Source: JAJTHJ01 sp046316025 (GTDB lineage Bacteria > Pseudomonadota > Gammaproteobacteria > Burkholderiales > Burkholderiaceae_F). Taken from it: a DNA stretch of 35,550 nucleotides. The stretch lies in contig JBKCXU010000119.1 in NCBI GenBank assembly GCA_046316025.1, positions 1 through 35,550 of the forward strand. Reading direction: 5' to 3'. Positions 7,283 to 15,035 of the stretch are shown here, in pieces. Below the pieces are notes generated by a model. It worked only from the letters and a program-made list of their open reading frames with translations, did not search any database and was not told the origin of the DNA. Made by a program: the position numbers and the translations under genes. Numbering within the stretch: position 1 is the first letter of the stretch; each line of letters starts with the position of its first letter.

Positions 7283-7288
7283 TAGAAT
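7283..7288 (+). promoter_or_regulatory. Candidate -10 box for the five-gene operon
   Basis: TAGAAT within CGTAGAATCAG, 33 bp before the GTG at 7322. The same 11-base string occurs before the Bug/TctC gene. No good -35 is visible. Confidence 0.35.
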
Positions 7289-7321
7289 CAGTAGGTTGAA
7301 GCGCACTCTTGGGCGGCGTTA

Positions 7322-8239
7322 GTGCAAGCCTTCTACTGTGACCAGTTCGTGCTGCCGCTGCCCCATGGGCATCGCTTCCCGATGGCGAAGTATCGGCGGC
7401 TACGCGAGCGGGTTGCTGCCGAGCTGCCGGCGGTCCGGCTGCAAGAGCCGGCGCCGGCCGGCGACGACGCACTCGCGCGGGCGCACGAGCGCGGCTATAT
7501 CGGTCGCGTGGCGGGTGGCGGGCTGACCGCGGCCGAGACGAGGGCCATCGGCTTTCCCTGGTCGCCGGCGATGGTCGAGCGTTCGCGCCGCTCCGTGGGT
7601 GCCACGCTGGCCGCCTGTGTGGCTGCACGCGGGCAGGGTGTAGCGGTGAATCTGGCCGGCGGCACCCACCATGCGTTTGCCGGCCGCGGCCAGGGCTATT
7701 GCGTGTTCAACGACGTGGCGGTGGCCGCGCGCCAGCTACAGGCGCAAGCGGGCCGCCGGATGCCGGTGGCAGTCGTCGATCTGGACGTGCATCAGGGCAA
7801 CGGTACGGCAGCAATCTTCGCTGGCGACGAGTCGGTGTTTACCTTGTCGCTGCACGGGGCGGGCAACTTTCCGTTCCGCAAGGAGGCGAGCGACCTCGAC
7901 GTGGCGCTGCCCGACGGCACCGGCGACGGCGCCTATCTGGATGCGCTCGACGCCGCGCTGACGCAACTACGCGCGCGCATTTTGCCGGAGTTCATCCTGT
8001 ACGTTGCCGGGGCCGACGCGCACGAGGGCGACCGCCTCGGCCGGCTGGCCCTGACCACGCAGGGTATGGCGCGGCGCGACGCGCGGGTCATGGCCTTTGC
8101 GCGCGATCTCCGCGTGCCCGTCGCGGTGACGATGGCCGGCGGATACGGACGCGACCTCGAAACCACCGTCGATGTGCACCTGAACACCGTGCGCGCGGCG
8201 CTGGCGCACTGGACGTCTTGCGCCGATGACGCGCGCTGA
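7322..8239 (+). CDS. HDAC-like zinc deacetylase (histone deacetylase superfamily)
   Basis: A 305-aa single-domain enzyme of the arginase/deacetylase fold. Visible active-site residues are the His pair at 116-117 (GGTHHAF), Asp155 and His157 (DLDVHQGN), the third metal ligand in GADAHEGDRLG (near residue 225), and the Tyr in AGGYGRD. The stretch FPFRKEASDLDVALPDGTGDGAYL resembles class IV (HDAC11-like) bacterial members. Such enzymes remove acyl groups from lysines, polyamines or small amides; the substrate here is unknown. The start is a GTG at 7322. It heads a run of five genes whose ends overlap or nearly touch. Its last 14 bp overlap the transporter gene. Confidence 0.85.
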   Translation: MQAFYCDQFVLPLPHGHRFPMAKYRRLRERVAAELPAVRLQEPAPAGDDALARAHERGYIGRVAGGGLTAAETRAIGFPWSPAMVERSRRSVGATLAACVAARGQGVAVNLAGGTHHAFAGRGQGYCVFNDVAVAARQLQAQAGRRMPVAVVDLDVHQGNGTAAIFAGDESVFTLSLHGAGNFPFRKEASDLDVALPDGTGDGAYLDALDAALTQLRARILPEFILYVAGADAHEGDRLGRLALTTQGMARRDARVMAFARDLRVPVAVTMAGGYGRDLETTVDVHLNTVRAALAHWTSCADDAR

Positions 8240-9107
8240 AGCCACCGCCGCCGCGGCGATGCCGTTCGTGTTCGTGCTGCTGTGGAGCACGGGCTTTATC
8301 GTCGCCAAGCTGGCCGCACCGCACGCGCCGCCGCTGACCTTCCTGCTGTGGCGCTTTGCCGGGGTGGTGCTGGTCGTGCTGCCGCTGGCGCTGGCGATGC
8401 GCGCGCCCTGGCCGCGCACGCCGCAGGCCTGGCTGCACGTCGCGGTGGCGGGCGTGTTGTTGCAGGCGGCCTACCTGGGGGGAGTGTGGTTTGCCATCTC
8501 GCGGGGGATGCCGGCGGGCGTCTCGGCGCTGATCGTCGGCGTGCAGCCGATCCTCACGGCGGTACTGGCCGGCGCGGTCGGCGAGCGGGTGGCGCCGCGG
8601 CAGTGGTTGGGGCTGGCGCTGGGCTTCGGCGGCATTGCGCTGGTGTTGTCGGACCGGCTGACGCTGCAAGGCGTGGGCGCGCTGGCCATCGCCATCAACC
8701 TGCTCGCGCTCGCCGGCATCACGGTGGGCACGCTGTACCAGAAGCGCTACTGCGGCGCGGTCGATCTGCGCACGGGGACGGCGATCCAGTTCGCGGCCTC
8801 CTTCGTCGTGCTGCTGCCGCTGGCGGCGGCATTCGAGACGATGCAGGTGGACTATGCGCCCGCCTTCTGGCTCGCGCTCGGCTGGTCGATCTTCGTGCTG
8901 TCGCTGGCAGCGATGGTGCTGCTGCTCGTTATGATCCGCCGCGGTCGCGCCACCCGGGTGGCGAGCCTGATGTACCTGACCCCGCCGGCCACGAGCGGGC
9001 TTGCCTGGGCGCTCTTCGGCGAACGTCTGGGCCTTGTCGCCTGGGCTGGCGTGGCGGTGACGATGTTCGGCGTGGCGCTGGTGCTGCGCGAGGGGAAGAC
9101 AGCGTGA
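8226..9107 (+). CDS. EamA/DMT-family transporter
   Basis: A 293-aa membrane protein with ten predicted hydrophobic helices arranged as two EamA repeats, each opening with an aromatic-rich helix (FVLLWSTGFIVAKLAAP; later GVGALAIAINLLALAGITVGT). These drug/metabolite transporters usually export amino acids or other small metabolites across the inner membrane; the substrate is unknown. The ATG at 8226 overlaps the upstream gene by 14 bp; a second in-frame ATG lies at 8259. Its TGA overlaps the GTG of the next gene by 4 bp, so it belongs to the same operon. A second, only distantly similar EamA protein is encoded at 28705-29595. Confidence 0.85.
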   Translation: MTRAEATAAAAMPFVFVLLWSTGFIVAKLAAPHAPPLTFLLWRFAGVVLVVLPLALAMRAPWPRTPQAWLHVAVAGVLLQAAYLGGVWFAISRGMPAGVSALIVGVQPILTAVLAGAVGERVAPRQWLGLALGFGGIALVLSDRLTLQGVGALAIAINLLALAGITVGTLYQKRYCGAVDLRTGTAIQFAASFVVLLPLAAAFETMQVDYAPAFWLALGWSIFVLSLAAMVLLLVMIRRGRATRVASLMYLTPPATSGLAWALFGERLGLVAWAGVAVTMFGVALVLREGKTA

Positions 9108-9541
9108 GCGCAAGACCCGCGCCGCAGCCACGTGCGGCCTACCCGCACTTTCTGCCGATCCAGACCCGCTGGAGCGACAACGACGCCTATGGTCACGTCA
9201 ATAACGTCGTGTACTACAGCTGGTTCGACACGGTGGTCAACGAGTATCTGATCCGCGTCGGCGCGCTCGAAGTCGAGCGCAGCGCGGTGGTGGGGCTGGT
9301 GGTCGAAACGCAGTGCAACTACTTCAGCGAACTCGCCTTTCCGCAGCCGGTCACGGCCGGCTTGAGAGTCGCGCGCGCGGGCACGTCCAGCGTGCGCTAC
9401 GAGATCGGTCTCTTTGGCGGCGAGGACGACACGGCTGCCGCACAAGGCCACTTCATCCACGTCTACGTCGACCGCGCCACGCGGCGGCCCGTGCCGTTGC
9501 CGGCGCCGCTGCGGGCCGCGGTCGAGGCACTGATCCCATGA
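9104..9541 (+). CDS. Acyl-CoA thioesterase, 4HBT hotdog family
   Basis: A 145-aa hotdog-fold protein with the hallmark near residues 23-38: WSDNDAYGHVNNVVYYSWFD. This is the 4-hydroxybenzoyl-CoA thioesterase/YbgC pattern, with the catalytic Asp in DNDAYGHVNN. It would hydrolyse acyl-CoA thioesters in the cytoplasm; the acyl chain is unknown. The start is a GTG at 9104 whose TGA overlap with the transporter gene indicates translational coupling. Its own stop overlaps the nitroreductase ATG by 4 bp. Length is normal for the family. Confidence 0.85.
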   Translation: MSARPAPQPRAAYPHFLPIQTRWSDNDAYGHVNNVVYYSWFDTVVNEYLIRVGALEVERSAVVGLVVETQCNYFSELAFPQPVTAGLRVARAGTSSVRYEIGLFGGEDDTAAAQGHFIHVYVDRATRRPVPLPAPLRAAVEALIP

Positions 9542-10248
9542 GCATCGACCGCACGCCACCCGGCCCGCACGAGATCGTCGATGCGGCAATCGCCTCGCGC
9601 CGCTCGATTCGCGCTTTTCTGCCCACGCCCGTGCCGCACGCGACCGTGGAAGAGATACTGGCGGTGGCCAGCCGCGCGCCGTCCGGCACCAACACCCAGC
9701 CGTGGAAGGTGACGGTGCTGACCGGCGCTGCCCAGCAACGGCTGGTCGATGCGATCCTCGCCGCTTACAACGACGCCGCGCAGCGCGCCCAGCACCGCGA
9801 GGAGTACGACTACTACCCCACGCAATGGACCGAGCCGTATCTGGCGCGCCGGCGCAAGGTCGGCTGCGACTTGTACGGTCTGCTCGCCATAGGCCGCGAC
9901 GACAAGGCGAAGATGCACGCGCAGCATGGTCGCAACTACGCGTTTTTCGGCGCACCGGTGGGGTTGATCTTCACCATCGACCGCGTGTTGGCGCAGGGCA
10001 GTTGGCTCGACTACGGGATGTTCCTGCAAAACATCATGGTGGCGGCCCGCGCCCGTGGGCTGGACACCTGCCCGCAGGCGGCCTTTACCCAGTTCCACCG
10101 CGTGATTGCCGAGGTGCTCGGCCTGCCCGACAACGAGATGGTGGTCTGCGGGATGTCCCTCGGCTACGCGGACATGAGCAAGATCGAGAACACGCTCGTC
10201 ACCGAGCGCGAGCCGGTGGCCGGCTTTGCGCGTTTCATCGAGGAGTAG
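9538..10248 (+). CDS. Nitroreductase family FMN enzyme
   Basis: A 236-aa protein of the NfsB/FRP-like nitroreductase family. The FMN-contacting N-terminal motif RRSIRAFLPTPVP (near residues 20-33) is present, followed by ASRAPSGTNTQPWKV (near 43-57). The C-terminal FMN region VVCGMSLGYAD (near 200-210) is also intact. These enzymes transfer hydride from NAD(P)H to nitroaromatics, quinones or enones in the cytoplasm. The insert EEYDYYPTQWTEPYLARRRKVG (split here only for naming) is common in a subset of the family that I associate with 4-nitrobenzoate reductase-like proteins. The ATG overlaps the thioesterase stop by 4 bp. The dehydrogenase follows after 4 bp. Confidence 0.85.
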   Translation: MSIDRTPPGPHEIVDAAIASRRSIRAFLPTPVPHATVEEILAVASRAPSGTNTQPWKVTVLTGAAQQRLVDAILAAYNDAAQRAQHREEYDYYPTQWTEPYLARRRKVGCDLYGLLAIGRDDKAKMHAQHGRNYAFFGAPVGLIFTIDRVLAQGSWLDYGMFLQNIMVAARARGLDTCPQAAFTQFHRVIAEVLGLPDNEMVVCGMSLGYADMSKIENTLVTEREPVAGFARFIEE

Positions 10249-10252
10249 GGCG

Positions 10253-11323
10253 ATGGCGCAGCGTATCGCGGTGATCGCCGGCGACGGCATCGGCAAGGAG
10301 GTGATGCCCGAGGGTCTGCGCGTGCTCGACGCGGCGGCGCGGCGATTTGGCCTGGGTCTGGCCTTCGACCACTTCGACTTCGCCAGTTGCGACTACTACG
10401 CGCGCCACGGCGAAATGATGCCCGCCGACTGGAAAGACCGGATCGGCGCGCACGACGCGATCTTCTTTGGCGCGGTTGGCTGGCCGGCTACGGTGCCCGA
10501 TCACGTCTCGCTGTGGGGGTCGCTGCTCAAGTTTCGCCGCGAGTTCGACCAGTACGTCAATCTGCGCCCATGCCGGCTGATGCCGGGGGTGCCGTCGCCG
10601 CTTGCGGGCCGCTTGCCCGGCGACGTCGACTTCGTGGTCGTGCGCGAGAACACCGAGGGCGAGTATTCGTCGATCGGCGGTCGGATGTTCGAAGGCACCG
10701 AGCGCGAGTTCGTCGTGCAGGAAACGGTGATGACGCGCCACGGCGTGGACCGCGTGCTCGCTTTCGCCTTCGATCTCGCCGCCCGCCGGCCGCGGCGCAA
10801 GCTCACCTCGGCCACCAAAAGCAATGGCATCTCGATCACCATGCCGTACTGGGACGAGCGCGTGGCCGCGATGGCGCAGCGCAACCCGAACATCGCGGTC
10901 GACAAGTTCCACATCGACATCCTGTGTGCGCAGTTCGTGTTGCACCCCGATTGGTTCGACGTGGTGGTGGCGTCCAATCTCTTTGGCGACATCCTGTCCG
11001 ACCTGGGGCCGGCCTGCACGGGCACGATCGGCATCGCGCCTTCGGCCAACCTCAACCCGGAGCGCAGATTTCCGTCGCTGTTTGAGCCGGTGCACGGCTC
11101 GGCGCCGGACATCGCCGGCAAGGGGATTGCCAACCCGATCGGGCAAATCTGGAGCGCTGCGCTGATGCTGGACTGGCTCGGCCATCCGCAGGCGGCCGCT
11201 GCGGTCGTCGCCGGCGTCGAGTTGGCGTTGTCCGCCGGCCCGCAGCACGCTCCGCTGACCCCCGACCTGGGCGGCAGCGCCGGCACCGCCGACCTCGGTC
11301 TGGCGATTGCGCAGACCGTTTGA
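10253..11323 (+). CDS. Tartrate/D-malate dehydrogenase-type oxidative decarboxylase
   Basis: A 356-aa protein of the isocitrate/isopropylmalate dehydrogenase family. It shows the N-terminal IAGDGIGKEVMPEGLRVLDA, the substrate-contact RENTEGEYSSIGGR, the metal-binding SNLFGDILSDLGP and the nucleotide-binding FEPVHGSAPDIAGKGIANP. The WGSLLKFRREFDQYVNLRP region and the absence of LeuB-specific features fit the tartrate dehydrogenase / D-malate dehydrogenase (TTUC/DmlA) branch. It would oxidise and decarboxylate a 2-hydroxyacid with NAD+ and a divalent metal. The ATG at 10253 is chosen over 10226 because it begins the conserved domain and lies 4 bp after the nitroreductase stop. It is the last gene of the operon. 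Confidence 0.82.
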   Translation: MAQRIAVIAGDGIGKEVMPEGLRVLDAAARRFGLGLAFDHFDFASCDYYARHGEMMPADWKDRIGAHDAIFFGAVGWPATVPDHVSLWGSLLKFRREFDQYVNLRPCRLMPGVPSPLAGRLPGDVDFVVVRENTEGEYSSIGGRMFEGTEREFVVQETVMTRHGVDRVLAFAFDLAARRPRRKLTSATKSNGISITMPYWDERVAAMAQRNPNIAVDKFHIDILCAQFVLHPDWFDVVVASNLFGDILSDLGPACTGTIGIAPSANLNPERRFPSLFEPVHGSAPDIAGKGIANPIGQIWSAALMLDWLGHPQAAAAVVAGVELALSAGPQHAPLTPDLGGSAGTADLGLAIAQTV

Positions 11324-11364
11324 CCGGTTTGTAACAGCGCTTTAGCCAGGGCGTGTTTTTCTCG

Positions 11365-11370
11365 TAGAAT
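11365..11370 (+). promoter_or_regulatory. Candidate -10 box for the Bug/TctC gene
   Basis: TAGAAT in CGTAGAATCAG, 46 bp before the ATG at 11417. The possible -35 at 11342-11347 (TTAGCC) is poor. Confidence 0.4.
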
Positions 11371-11416
11371 CAGCCGCCTAACTCGGGATTTACAAGAAAC
11401 TTCCAAGGAGACTCCC

Positions 11417-12388
11417 ATGTCGTTGTACAAAGTTCTCGGGGGGCTAGCACTCGCCGTCGCTTCGGCGACGGGCGCGGCCCAGCAGTACCCCACCAAACCC
11501 ATCACGGTCGTGGTGCCATTCACGGCAGGCGGTCCCACCGATACCGTGACCCGCTCGCTGGCCGCGGCGATGGGCAAACAGCTCGGCCAGTCGGTAGTTG
11601 TCGAGAACGTTGGCGGCGCGGGTGGCACCGTGGGTGCTGCGCGTGTCAAGAGCGCGGCGCCCGACGGCTACACGCTGCTGTTGCACCACATCGGCATGTC
11701 CACCGCGCCGGCGCTGTACCGCAAGCTCCAGTTCAACCCGCTGACGGACTTCGAAACCGTCGGCCTCGTGGTCGACGTGCCGATGACCCTGATCGCGCGC
11801 TCGGACTTTCCGGCGGCCAACTTCGGCGAATTCCTCAAGTACGCAAAGGACAACAAGGCAAAGATGAACCTTGCCAATGCCGGCATTGGTTCGGCCTCGC
11901 ACCTGTGCGGGCTGCTGTTCATGACTTCGGTGCAGACCGATTTCACGACCGTGCCGTTCAAGGGTACGTCGGACGCCATGAACGCGCTGCTCGGCAAGCA
12001 AGTCGACTTTCTCTGCGATCAGACCACCAACACGACCGGCCAGATCCAGGCCGGTGCGGTCAAGGTCTATGGGGTGACCAGCGCCAAGCGCGTGGCGACC
12101 TTGCCCAACGTGCCGACCCTTCAGGAAGACGGCTTGAAAGGTTTTGAAGTCGGCGTCTGGCACGGTGTTTACGCGCCCAAGGGCACCCCCAAGGCGGTGA
12201 TCGACAAACTGGTGGCGGCGATGCAGGCGGCGATGAAGGACCCGGACTTCACCAAGCGCATGGCCGACTTGGGCGCCGCGGTTTACGCAGCCGACAAGGC
12301 CAATCCCGCTGCGCACTCGGCGCACCTGAAGGCCGAGATCGACAAGTGGGGCCCGATCATCAAGGCGGCGGGCCAGTACGCAGACTGA
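11417..12388 (+). CDS. Bug/TctC-family periplasmic solute-binding protein
   Basis: A 323-aa protein with a signal peptide (residues 1-21, ending TGAAQ) and the Bug/TctC signature YPTKPITVVVPFTAGGPTDT, followed by GAARVKSAAPDGYTLLL. Bug proteins bind carboxylates or other small anions in the periplasm and feed tripartite tricarboxylate transporters. No tctA or tctB membrane genes are nearby, so this is one of the many orphan Bug genes typical of Burkholderiales. It follows the 2-hydroxyacid dehydrogenase gene by 93 bp, which may hint at a hydroxy-dicarboxylate ligand; this is inference. The ATG is preceded by CCAAGGAGAC. Confidence 0.9.
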   Translation: MSLYKVLGGLALAVASATGAAQQYPTKPITVVVPFTAGGPTDTVTRSLAAAMGKQLGQSVVVENVGGAGGTVGAARVKSAAPDGYTLLLHHIGMSTAPALYRKLQFNPLTDFETVGLVVDVPMTLIARSDFPAANFGEFLKYAKDNKAKMNLANAGIGSASHLCGLLFMTSVQTDFTTVPFKGTSDAMNALLGKQVDFLCDQTTNTTGQIQAGAVKVYGVTSAKRVATLPNVPTLQEDGLKGFEVGVWHGVYAPKGTPKAVIDKLVAAMQAAMKDPDFTKRMADLGAAVYAADKANPAAHSAHLKAEIDKWGPIIKAAGQYAD

Positions 12389-12417
12389 TCGACAGTTTTT
12401 TGTAGGAGGAGGCGGCG

Positions 12418-13419
12418 GTGTTGCGAGCGACTCTGATCGGATTGACTCTGGTGTTTGCGGTCGGTACCGCAGCGGCGCAGGCGCGGCCGGCCGCAAAGCC
12501 CACCGCCAAAGCGGTCGCCAAACCGACGCCGACCAAGGCCAAGCAGAAGCCCGCCGCCAGACGCGCCGTGGCCCGCGCACCGGCGCGCCCCAGCGAGGCC
12601 AAGCGCGCAGGGCTGAGCCGCACGGGCGACCCGTTGAACCTGCGCTCGTCGGTGGCGCTGGTCGTCAACCAGGACACTGAAGAAGTCCTGTTTCAGAAAA
12701 ACCCGGACGCGGTGCTGCCGATCGCCTCCATCACCAAACTGATGACCGCGCTGGTGACCGTCGAGGCGGGCCTGCCGCTCGACGAGGAACTGGAAGTCAC
12801 GCGGGAAGACCGCACCGTCGACCGCGTGCGCTCCAACCTGCGCCCGGGGCTGAACCTCACCCGTGGGCAAGCGCTGCATCTGGCGCTGATGTCGTCGGAG
12901 AATCACGCAGCGCATTTGTTGGGACGTACCTATCCCGGCGGGATGGAAGCGTTCGTCGATGCCATGAACGCCAAGGCGCAGATGCTCGGCATGCACGACT
13001 CGCGCTTCGTCGAGCCGACCGGCTTGTCCGCCGATAACCGCTCCAGCCCGGGCGACCTCGTGCGGCTGGTCAAGGCCGCGTATGAGTTGGAGACGATTCG
13101 CGAGTTTTCCACCAGCACGGCAATGGAACTGCCGGTCGGCAAGCGTACGGTTCGCTACGGCAACACCAACCGCCTGACCGCCAGCGACGATTGGGACATC
13201 GGCGTATCCAAGACGGGCACCACGATGGCCGCCGGCCACTGTCTGGTAATGCAGGCGGCCATCGAAGGGCAGCGGATCGTGATGGTGCTGCTGGATTCCG
13301 TCGGCAAGTATTCGCGCATCGCCGACGCGCAGCGCATCCGCAACTGGCTGGAGACGCACAAGCTGGTCGGCGAGCGCAAGCCCGCCGCGCCGGCGAGCAA
13401 GCCGATCGATCTGATGTAG
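12418..13419 (+). CDS. pbpG: D-alanyl-D-alanine endopeptidase (PBP7-type)
   Basis: A 333-aa member of the S11 penicillin-binding family. The three active-site motifs are present: Ser104-x-x-Lys107 (SITK), Ser160-Glu-Asn162 (SEN) and Lys265-Thr-Gly267 (KTG). A signal peptide occupies residues 1-21. A Lys/Ala/Pro-rich linker (about 22-65) follows and could span the periplasm or contact the murein. PbpG cleaves D-Ala-meso-DAP cross-links in peptidoglycan. The C-terminal PBP5 domain is absent, as expected for PBP7. The start is a GTG at 12418, chosen because TAGGAGGAGG lies 7 to 8 bp upstream and the signal peptide begins there. It ends 10 bp from the convergent iclR gene. Confidence 0.88.
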   Translation: MLRATLIGLTLVFAVGTAAAQARPAAKPTAKAVAKPTPTKAKQKPAARRAVARAPARPSEAKRAGLSRTGDPLNLRSSVALVVNQDTEEVLFQKNPDAVLPIASITKLMTALVTVEAGLPLDEELEVTREDRTVDRVRSNLRPGLNLTRGQALHLALMSSENHAAHLLGRTYPGGMEAFVDAMNAKAQMLGMHDSRFVEPTGLSADNRSSPGDLVRLVKAAYELETIREFSTSTAMELPVGKRTVRYGNTNRLTASDDWDIGVSKTGTTMAAGHCLVMQAAIEGQRIVMVLLDSVGKYSRIADAQRIRNWLETHKLVGERKPAAPASKPIDLM

Positions 13420-13429
13420 CGGTCGGGAG

Positions 13430-14221
13430 TCAGCGCGCGCTGTGCCCAAGCCGCGCCGAAATCCTTGCCGCCGTGCCCGACAGGTCGCCGATCCAGTCGT
13501 CCTGCAGCCGCTCAGCCGGCGCCGACACCGAAAGGCCGGCGACGATGCTGCCGGAGTCGTCGCGCACCGCGGCGGCGATGCAGCGCACCCCCAGCTCCAG
13601 TTCCTCGTTGTCTCGCGCGTAGCCGCGGGCGCGCACCAGCGACAGTTCGCGCTCCAGCTTGGCGAGGTCGGTGAGGCTGTTGCGCGTATGGCCGGCCAGT
13701 CCGGTGCGTGTCGCATAGGTACGGACGAGCTTCGGCTCGTCGGCGGCGAGAAACAGCTTGCCGCTGGAGGTCAAATGCAGCGGCGCCCGCCCGCCGATGG
13801 CGCGCACCACCTGCATACCGGAGCGCTCGCTGTACGCGCGCTCGATGTAGACGATCTCGTCGCCCTGCCGCACCGACAGGTTGACCGTTTGCCCAGTCCG
13901 GCGGTGCAACTCGCGCATCGGCTCCAGCGCCGCCTCGCGCACCGACAACCGCGCCTTGACCAGGTTACCGAGTTCCAGCAAGCGCATGCCGAGCCGGTAG
14001 CTTCCCGGCACCTCGCCGCGGTCGACGAAGCGCCCCACGACCATATCGTTCAAGATACGATGCGCGGTCGACGGATGCAGCGCAGTGGCTTGCGACAATT
14101 CCTTGAGGCTGACCGGGTCGGAATGGGCCGACAGCGCGTCGAGCAGCTTCATCATCCGATCGATCACCTGGATCGAGGTTTTCTCGCGCGGCGCGGCATT
14201 GGAGCGAGGGCGGGGGGGCAT
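13430..14221 (-). CDS. IclR-family transcriptional regulator
   Basis: A 263-aa regulator. Residues about 15-75 form the winged helix (IQVIDRMMKLLDALSAHSDP, then LHPSTAHRILNDMV as recognition helix). Residues about 85-260 form the IclR effector-binding domain, with GRAPLHLTSSGKLFLA and ELELGVRCIAAAVRDDSG. Members bind small organic acids and control nearby catabolic genes. The ATG at 14221 is chosen; an in-frame TTG at 14239 is a possible alternative, and neither has a strong ribosome-binding site. The gene is divergent from lutA-lutB with 78 bp between the starts. A near-perfect inverted repeat in that gap (14266-14283) is a good operator candidate. Confidence 0.87.
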   Translation of the reverse strand: MPPRPRSNAAPREKTSIQVIDRMMKLLDALSAHSDPVSLKELSQATALHPSTAHRILNDMVVGRFVDRGEVPGSYRLGMRLLELGNLVKARLSVREAALEPMRELHRRTGQTVNLSVRQGDEIVYIERAYSERSGMQVVRAIGGRAPLHLTSSGKLFLAADEPKLVRTYATRTGLAGHTRNSLTDLAKLERELSLVRARGYARDNEELELGVRCIAAAVRDDSGSIVAGLSVSAPAERLQDDWIGDLSGTAARISARLGHSAR

Positions 14222-14265
14222 GGTCGAGTCGTGGTTCAAGATGGCGGAATCTTACTCAGCAATGC

Positions 14266-14283
14266 GAAACGGAGCACCGTTTC
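14266..14283. promoter_or_regulatory. Candidate IclR-family operator
   Basis: GAAACGG AGCA CCGTTTC: 7-bp perfect arms with a 4-bp spacer. It lies between the divergent iclR and lutA starts, only 16 bp before the lutA ATG, so binding would be expected to repress lutAB. Confidence 0.6.
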
Positions 14284-14299
14284 AGGTCAAAGGAAGCGC

Positions 14300-15025
14300 A
14301 TGAAGGTCGGTTTGTTTGTCACCTGCCTGGTCGATCTTGTACGGCCACAGATCGGGTTTTCGACGATCAAGCTGCTGGAGCGGGCCGGCTGCACCGTCGA
14401 GGTGCCCGCCGCGCAGACTTGCTGCGGCCAGCCGGGCTACAACTCGGGCGATGTGCCGGTGGCGCGCGACTTGGCGCTGCAAGTCCTGCGCGCCTTCGAG
14501 GGCTACGACTATCTGGTCGCACCCTCCGGCTCCTGCGCGGCGACGATCAAGACCGATTACCCCGAACTCTTCGTCGACGATCCGGACGTCAAGGCCCGAT
14601 TCGAGGTGCTGGCCGCCAAGACCTACGAGCTCACCGACTTTCTGGTCAACGTGGCGAGGCTCGAGTCGCTCGACAGCGTCTTTGCCGGCGAGATCGCCTA
14701 CCACGACTCCTGCTCGGGGTTGCGGTCGCTGGGGGTGAAGGCGCAGCCGCGCGCACTGCTTGCCATGCTTTCCGGGGTAAAGCTCACCGAAATGGACGGT
14801 GCCGAACAGTGCTGCGGTTTCGGCGGCACGTTTTCGGTCAAGTACGGCAACATCTCGACCGAGATCGTCGAGGAAAAGTGCCGCAACCTTGCCGCCTGCG
14901 GCGCCAGCGCGCTGGTGCTGGGCGATCTGGGCTGCATGCTGAACATCGAAGGCCGGTTACGCCGCAATGGCGACGAGAAAACGCGGGTGCTGCACGTGGC
15001 GCAGGTACTCGCCGGCGACGTTTAA
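14300..15025 (+). CDS. lutA: (Fe-S)-binding lactate utilisation protein LutA/LldE
   Basis: A 241-aa protein with two cysteine-rich CCG domains: TCCGQPGYNSG (near residues 40-50) and QCCGFGGTFSVK (near 171-182), plus CxxS-type segments APSGSCAAT and YHDSCSGLR. This is the LutA/LldE subunit of the non-flavin L-lactate dehydrogenase, also related to GlpC and heterodisulfide reductase HdrB. With LutB it oxidises L-lactate to pyruvate in the cytoplasm. The ATG at 14300 is preceded by AAAGGAAG. The gene is 10 bp from lutB and divergent from an IclR regulator. A glycolate- or other 2-hydroxyacid-oxidising role cannot be excluded. Confidence 0.85.
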   Translation: MKVGLFVTCLVDLVRPQIGFSTIKLLERAGCTVEVPAAQTCCGQPGYNSGDVPVARDLALQVLRAFEGYDYLVAPSGSCAATIKTDYPELFVDDPDVKARFEVLAAKTYELTDFLVNVARLESLDSVFAGEIAYHDSCSGLRSLGVKAQPRALLAMLSGVKLTEMDGAEQCCGFGGTFSVKYGNISTEIVEEKCRNLAACGASALVLGDLGCMLNIEGRLRRNGDEKTRVLHVAQVLAGDV

Positions 15026-15035
15026 GGAACGCGCG

